64,000 bases of DNA from Plantago major (Eukaryota > Streptophyta > Magnoliopsida > Lamiales > Plantaginaceae), in contig CM048841.1 in the NCBI GenBank assembly GCA_026545765.1, positions 87,278,636 to 87,342,635 of the forward strand. The letters run 5' to 3'. Position 1 is the first letter of the stretch. Every line of letters starts with the position of its first letter. Positions 60,600-64,000 of the stretch are shown one piece after another. The notes beneath the pieces are model-generated. The model was not told the DNA's origin. It worked only from the letters and a program-made list of their open reading frames with translations, and ran no database searches. The position numbers and the translations under genes were made by a program.

Positions 60600-60673
60600 T
60601 GGCTTCGCCCGGGTTCGAACCGGAGACCTTCAGTGTGTTAGACTGACGTGATAACCAACTACACCACGAAACC
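60600..60673 (-). tRNA. tRNA-Val (AAC)
   Basis: The minus strand folds as a full cloverleaf. The acceptor stem GGTTTCG pairs with CGAAGCC with one G-U pair. The D-arm includes the A box TGGTGTAGTTGG. The anticodon stem TCAGT/ACTGA holds the loop CTAACAC with anticodon AAC, and the T-arm contains GGTTCGAACCC (B box). The discriminator base is A and CCA is not encoded. A run of five T about three bases after the gene can end RNA polymerase III transcription. There is no intron. Confidence 0.97.
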
Positions 60674-61484
60674 CTTTGCATTGATAAGATTCTTAAATTA
60701 CTAAATGGGGTAAACAGAAGGCAATTTTTTTCATCAATAGGCTATAAATTGTTAAAATGGCATAATAAATACATCCACTTTGTTCAATAAGTACAAAAGA
60801 AACACAAAATATCATGAGAAACGACCTATAGATAACATACATAGAGACGTACCCATCATTAATTAAAATGTCCATATTATTAACGAAATAGGTTATTTTG
60901 TAATACAACAAACAACATTTTACGAACATTGACGTTTTGATTAATAAAATCAATAATTTTTTGATAATATAGTTCCGTCTCTAAATAAATCATCTGAATA
61001 CCGTCTCTCACGAGACATTAAAAAAAAAACATTTCACGGTATTCAAGGAATTTAGCAAATTAAGCAAACTATTAAAGTATATTTATTGTGGGGTTCTATT
61101 TGTGCTCTGTAAATTGTATATTTATCAGTTTTAATACACGTTTTTTGATATTTTTATTTGAATTAAAGGAATGTTCTCTTTCCAATCTCATTTTTCTTAT
61201 TCCAACTGTTATTAGAATTAGTACTAACCCGTGACTTACTTTCAATTATAAATAATTTAGATAAAAATCATGTAAAAGATATGTTGTATAAACATATTAA
61301 AATTGTCTAATACATTGAATTATTGAAAAGAGATTGTTTGGTCGATGTTCCGTACAATCGCGGCAGGTCTATCAATAATTAACAACTGCAAAACAACATA
61401 ATAAAGATATAGTTAGTATTGAAAATAAAATAAATGAATTTTGATAATATAAAGTTAGAGTGATTTAATATAACAAAAAATACA
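60674..61484. other. AT-rich intergenic region
   Basis: No gene is seen. The part next to 61484 may belong to the 3' portion of the Helitron whose helicase relic follows, but no hairpin plus CTRR end was fixed. Confidence 0.4.
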
Positions 61485-62745
61485 TCAAAGCTTTCTAAAC
61501 ACCTCTTTGTAGACCACGCTTGTCATCGTATCTATTGGATTGCCATCCTCATCCAAAGCTAAAACCTTGAGACCTTTCTTGCTTGTCACTCTAGAAAATG
61601 CCACATAGAGCTGACCATGACTAAATACAAGCTTTGGGAGATAGAGTCCAACATTAGATAACGATTGTCCCTGACTTTTGTTGATAGTCATCACATAACA
61701 AACTGATATAGTAAATTGTGTTCGCTGAAATCTAATAGGAAACTTGGTATAAGGTCAGAGGTGTGAGTACAATCCTTGGTATAAAAGCCTTCACTCCAGC
61801 ATTCTTCCCATGTATGGTCTTTGCCTCAATAACGTGATTGTCAATTGCAGTAACAATCAACCGAGTACCATTACAAAGCTCTGAGGACTGATCAATGTTC
61901 CTAAGAAGCATTATAGGACAACTCACCTTAAGTCAGATAATATGATTTGGTATTCCAGAAGTCCTAATAGTGTTTAGAAACTCGACAGAATAAACATCTT
62001 CTCTATTGACAATATCATCTTCATCAGGGCATATGCTGTCGGAACTCATGAACTCGGTGGCATCTCCAGGTAAAAGAGACATGATATAATCATTGCTTCT
62101 TGAACTATCTAATTGGTCGGAGCAAGAATAGCTCTATCCTGAAAGTACCGACCATCGCCAATATGGTCTAATATGCTAGGATATGTGCTCTCAATAACTG
62201 CAACAATTTGTGCACCAGTAGAACGAATCAAGATATCATCAGGCAATTTAAATTCTACCTCACCATCATTATCACCACCAACCTCACCATCTCCAACCTT
62301 CAACAACCAATTAGCAAACTCCCTAATACTCTCAACCTTAGCCTGTGAGCGTCCAGACTATAATTGAATAAAATAGTACAAACATATTTATTATAAAAAA
62401 TAATTTACATGATTGTTAACTAATTAAATTGGATATTAAAAATTATAATTAATATAAAATGTTAGAAAAATACCTGCAGGCGCATGTTCTTAGTGAGCTT
62501 CAGCACATGACACGAATTCCAAAGCTTCTTCGATGAGCATAGAGATGCGTGGACTTTGTCCTGCTTGCTACCCTTAGGTATGACCGGCAGTATCTGTCTA
62601 ATATCCCCTCCAAAAATGACAATCAAACCACCAAATGGCTTGTTCGATTCTCTACCATGCTCACCTCTCATTACGTCCCTTAGACTGCGATCAAGAGCCT
62701 CAAAACAAAACTTATTAGTCCATTTGAGCTCATATATGCCACTTC
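61485..62745 (-). pseudogene. Helitron helicase (PIF1-like) C-terminal part, decayed
   Basis: Read on the minus strand, the order is KFCFEALDRSLRDV, FGGLIVIFGGDIRQILPVIP, LTKNMRLQ, an intron-like gap (about 62360-62474), [60 protein letters not shown] and [18 protein letters not shown]. These are the later motifs of the PIF1-type helicase of plant Helitrons. The N-terminal Rep domain and Walker A region are absent. A stop follows LAPTN and frames shift near 62070 and 61740, so it is inactive. Confidence 0.85.
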
Positions 62746-62812
62746 TATATAGTAATGCTAATGTACTTTGAGCTCATACATGCCACTTCTATATCAGCTA
62801 CACATTCAGGGC
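62725..62812. repeat. 44-bp tandem duplication
   Basis: TGAGCTCATATATGCCACTTC at 62725 recurs at 62769 as a near-copy 44 bp away. It lies where the helicase homology stops. Confidence 0.75.
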
Positions 62813-62890
62813 ACTGGTTGTATTTATATGGATGTATTTTCCGTTTGAGAGGTTCGTCGTAATCTGCGTTCTTACGTTCACAAAATAGTG

Positions 62891-64000
62891 TGTTGGTCCA
62901 GATAACGGCAAAGTAAAAGACTAGAGGGGGGGGGGGGGTGAATAGTCTTTTAAAACTTTTGTCGATAAACACAGTTTCTCGAGATATCCGTAGATATCGA
63001 TACTTAATTTGAGAGCGGAAGACTTTTATGTGATAAGTGCGTGCTCGAAGAAGATGTGTGTAAGTACTTTGCAAGATAAGTAAAGCAAGTAATAAAGCTG
63101 CGAAAGTAAATAACAAGTCTTTTATAGTGGTATCTGAAGGTGGCGTAATCCTTCAACTAATCCACTTCGGCCTTTCTCAGACCTAGAATCCACTAAGACA
63201 GATAAATGAGTTAACCTTACAGATATCTTCTCTTGATTCCTAAATACACTAGGTTCCCAACCAGTGTTCCCCCTGAGTTATTCCCCGGCTTTCACAGCCA
63301 AGTACTTCCTGTACTCAGAAACTTTTTTGAGCTATTCCTTAGCTTCCCAAGCTAAGTACTTCCTGTGCTCAGCAACCTTGGAGTTATTCCTTAGCTTCCC
63401 AAGCTAAGTACTTCCTGTGCTCAGCAACCTTGGAGTTATTCCTTAGCTTCCCAAGCTAAGTACTTCCTGTGCTCAGCAACCTTGGAGTTATTCCTTAGTT
63501 TCCCAAACTAAGTACTTCATATACTCCACGCCGAATATGGTGTTGGTTTTAGGTTTGTTTATCAGGTGAGCTTCTTAAATAACTTATTCAGTTATTCAGA
63601 TAGCTCTATGAATCAAGTATACTTAATACACTTTTCAATGTATGGTATCTTGTTCTCTACTGACCCAAGTCTATTGTAAGTGTTCCAGAGAATGAATCTC
63701 AGATATGAAATCTTAGTTCAACTCCTTCACATATAACAATGCTTGTTAAGGATCAGGACACTTAGAACTTTTGTGCTACTTAGAATCAAGAGCTTTGGTC
63801 GCAACAGAAAGCTTGAAGGTAAGTAGTTTGCTTGAGAGAGCTTGTGAGAATATTCAGTATGTAGTTTTGTGTTGTCTAAGGTGTGTTCTCAAGCAGTCTA
63901 AGTGTTGATATTTATAGATGAATTTGAGTGCCGTTTGAATAGTATCCGTTAGACTTAACTCAATTTCAAACTATTGATATCTGAATATAGTACTGTAGCA
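62891..64000. mobile_element. Probable LTR, cut by the window end
   Basis: TGTTGGTCCAGATAACGG followed by an AGACTAGAGGGGGG run and TGAATAGTCTTTTAAAAC resembles the start of a known class of plant LTR sequences. It is open-ended at the right edge, so the second LTR or the end dinucleotide CA cannot be checked. Short frames inside are not protein-like. Confidence 0.45.
63275..63536. repeat. 52-bp minisatellite, about five units
   Basis: Units start at GAGTTATTCC-type positions 63275, 63329, 63381, 63433 and 63485. Each contains TTAGCTTCCCAAGCTAAGTA, itself a palindrome-like AGCTTCCCAAGCT. The middle copies are nearly identical, while the first and last are diverged. Confidence 0.9.

Overview
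The window is nuclear DNA from a flowering plant. The evidence is intron-rich genes with GT/AG borders, a plastid fatty-acid synthesis gene with a transit peptide, a minor-spliceosome protein, a pentatricopeptide repeat (PPR) gene, a tRNA-Val(AAC), and many plant transposons (Tourist, Stowaway, CACTA, a Tat-lineage Ty3/gypsy element, Helitron). It is probably a eudicot, but no species is claimed.

Layout. 1-16.1 kb is gene-rich. It holds plastid 3-oxoacyl-ACP reductase (+, 11 coding exons), the U11/U12 snRNP 31 kDa protein (-), a TLC-domain membrane protein (+, single exon), and DNA polymerase alpha subunit B (-, 16 coding exons, two E2F-like sites upstream). Small transposons sit in introns and spacers.

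16.2-54.8 kb is the unusual part. It is an array of at least six diverged copies (A to F, plus the 5' part of a seventh, G) of a short four-exon gene encoding a methyl-CpG-binding-domain (MBD5/6-like) protein of about 101 residues. Copies B and E keep open frames and splice sites; A, C, D and F are broken. D, E, F and G repeat every 2.7-2.8 kb once insertions are removed. The array was then invaded. A 6.6 kb segment carrying an intact ankyrin-repeat gene (-) and a Mutator-like element interrupts copy C between promoter and first exon. A CACTA element with a perfect 3-bp target duplication splits copy D just before exon 3. A 14.3 kb Tat-lineage Ty3/gypsy retrotransposon is nested inside that CACTA element. 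A 1.3 kb solo LTR with a perfect 5-bp duplication lies in D's 3' flank. The end of copy F is inverted between AT repeats.

54.8-64 kb holds Stowaway elements, a decayed PPR gene (-), a tRNA-Val(AAC) (-), a decayed Helitron helicase (-), and the start of what looks like a further LTR with a 52-bp minisatellite.

The ordinary genes serve unrelated housekeeping roles and no pathway cluster is seen. The best candidate for something undescribed is the amplified mini-MBD family, with the spliced antisense gene of the Tat element second. All exon borders were read by hand from splice consensus and protein logic, without alignments.
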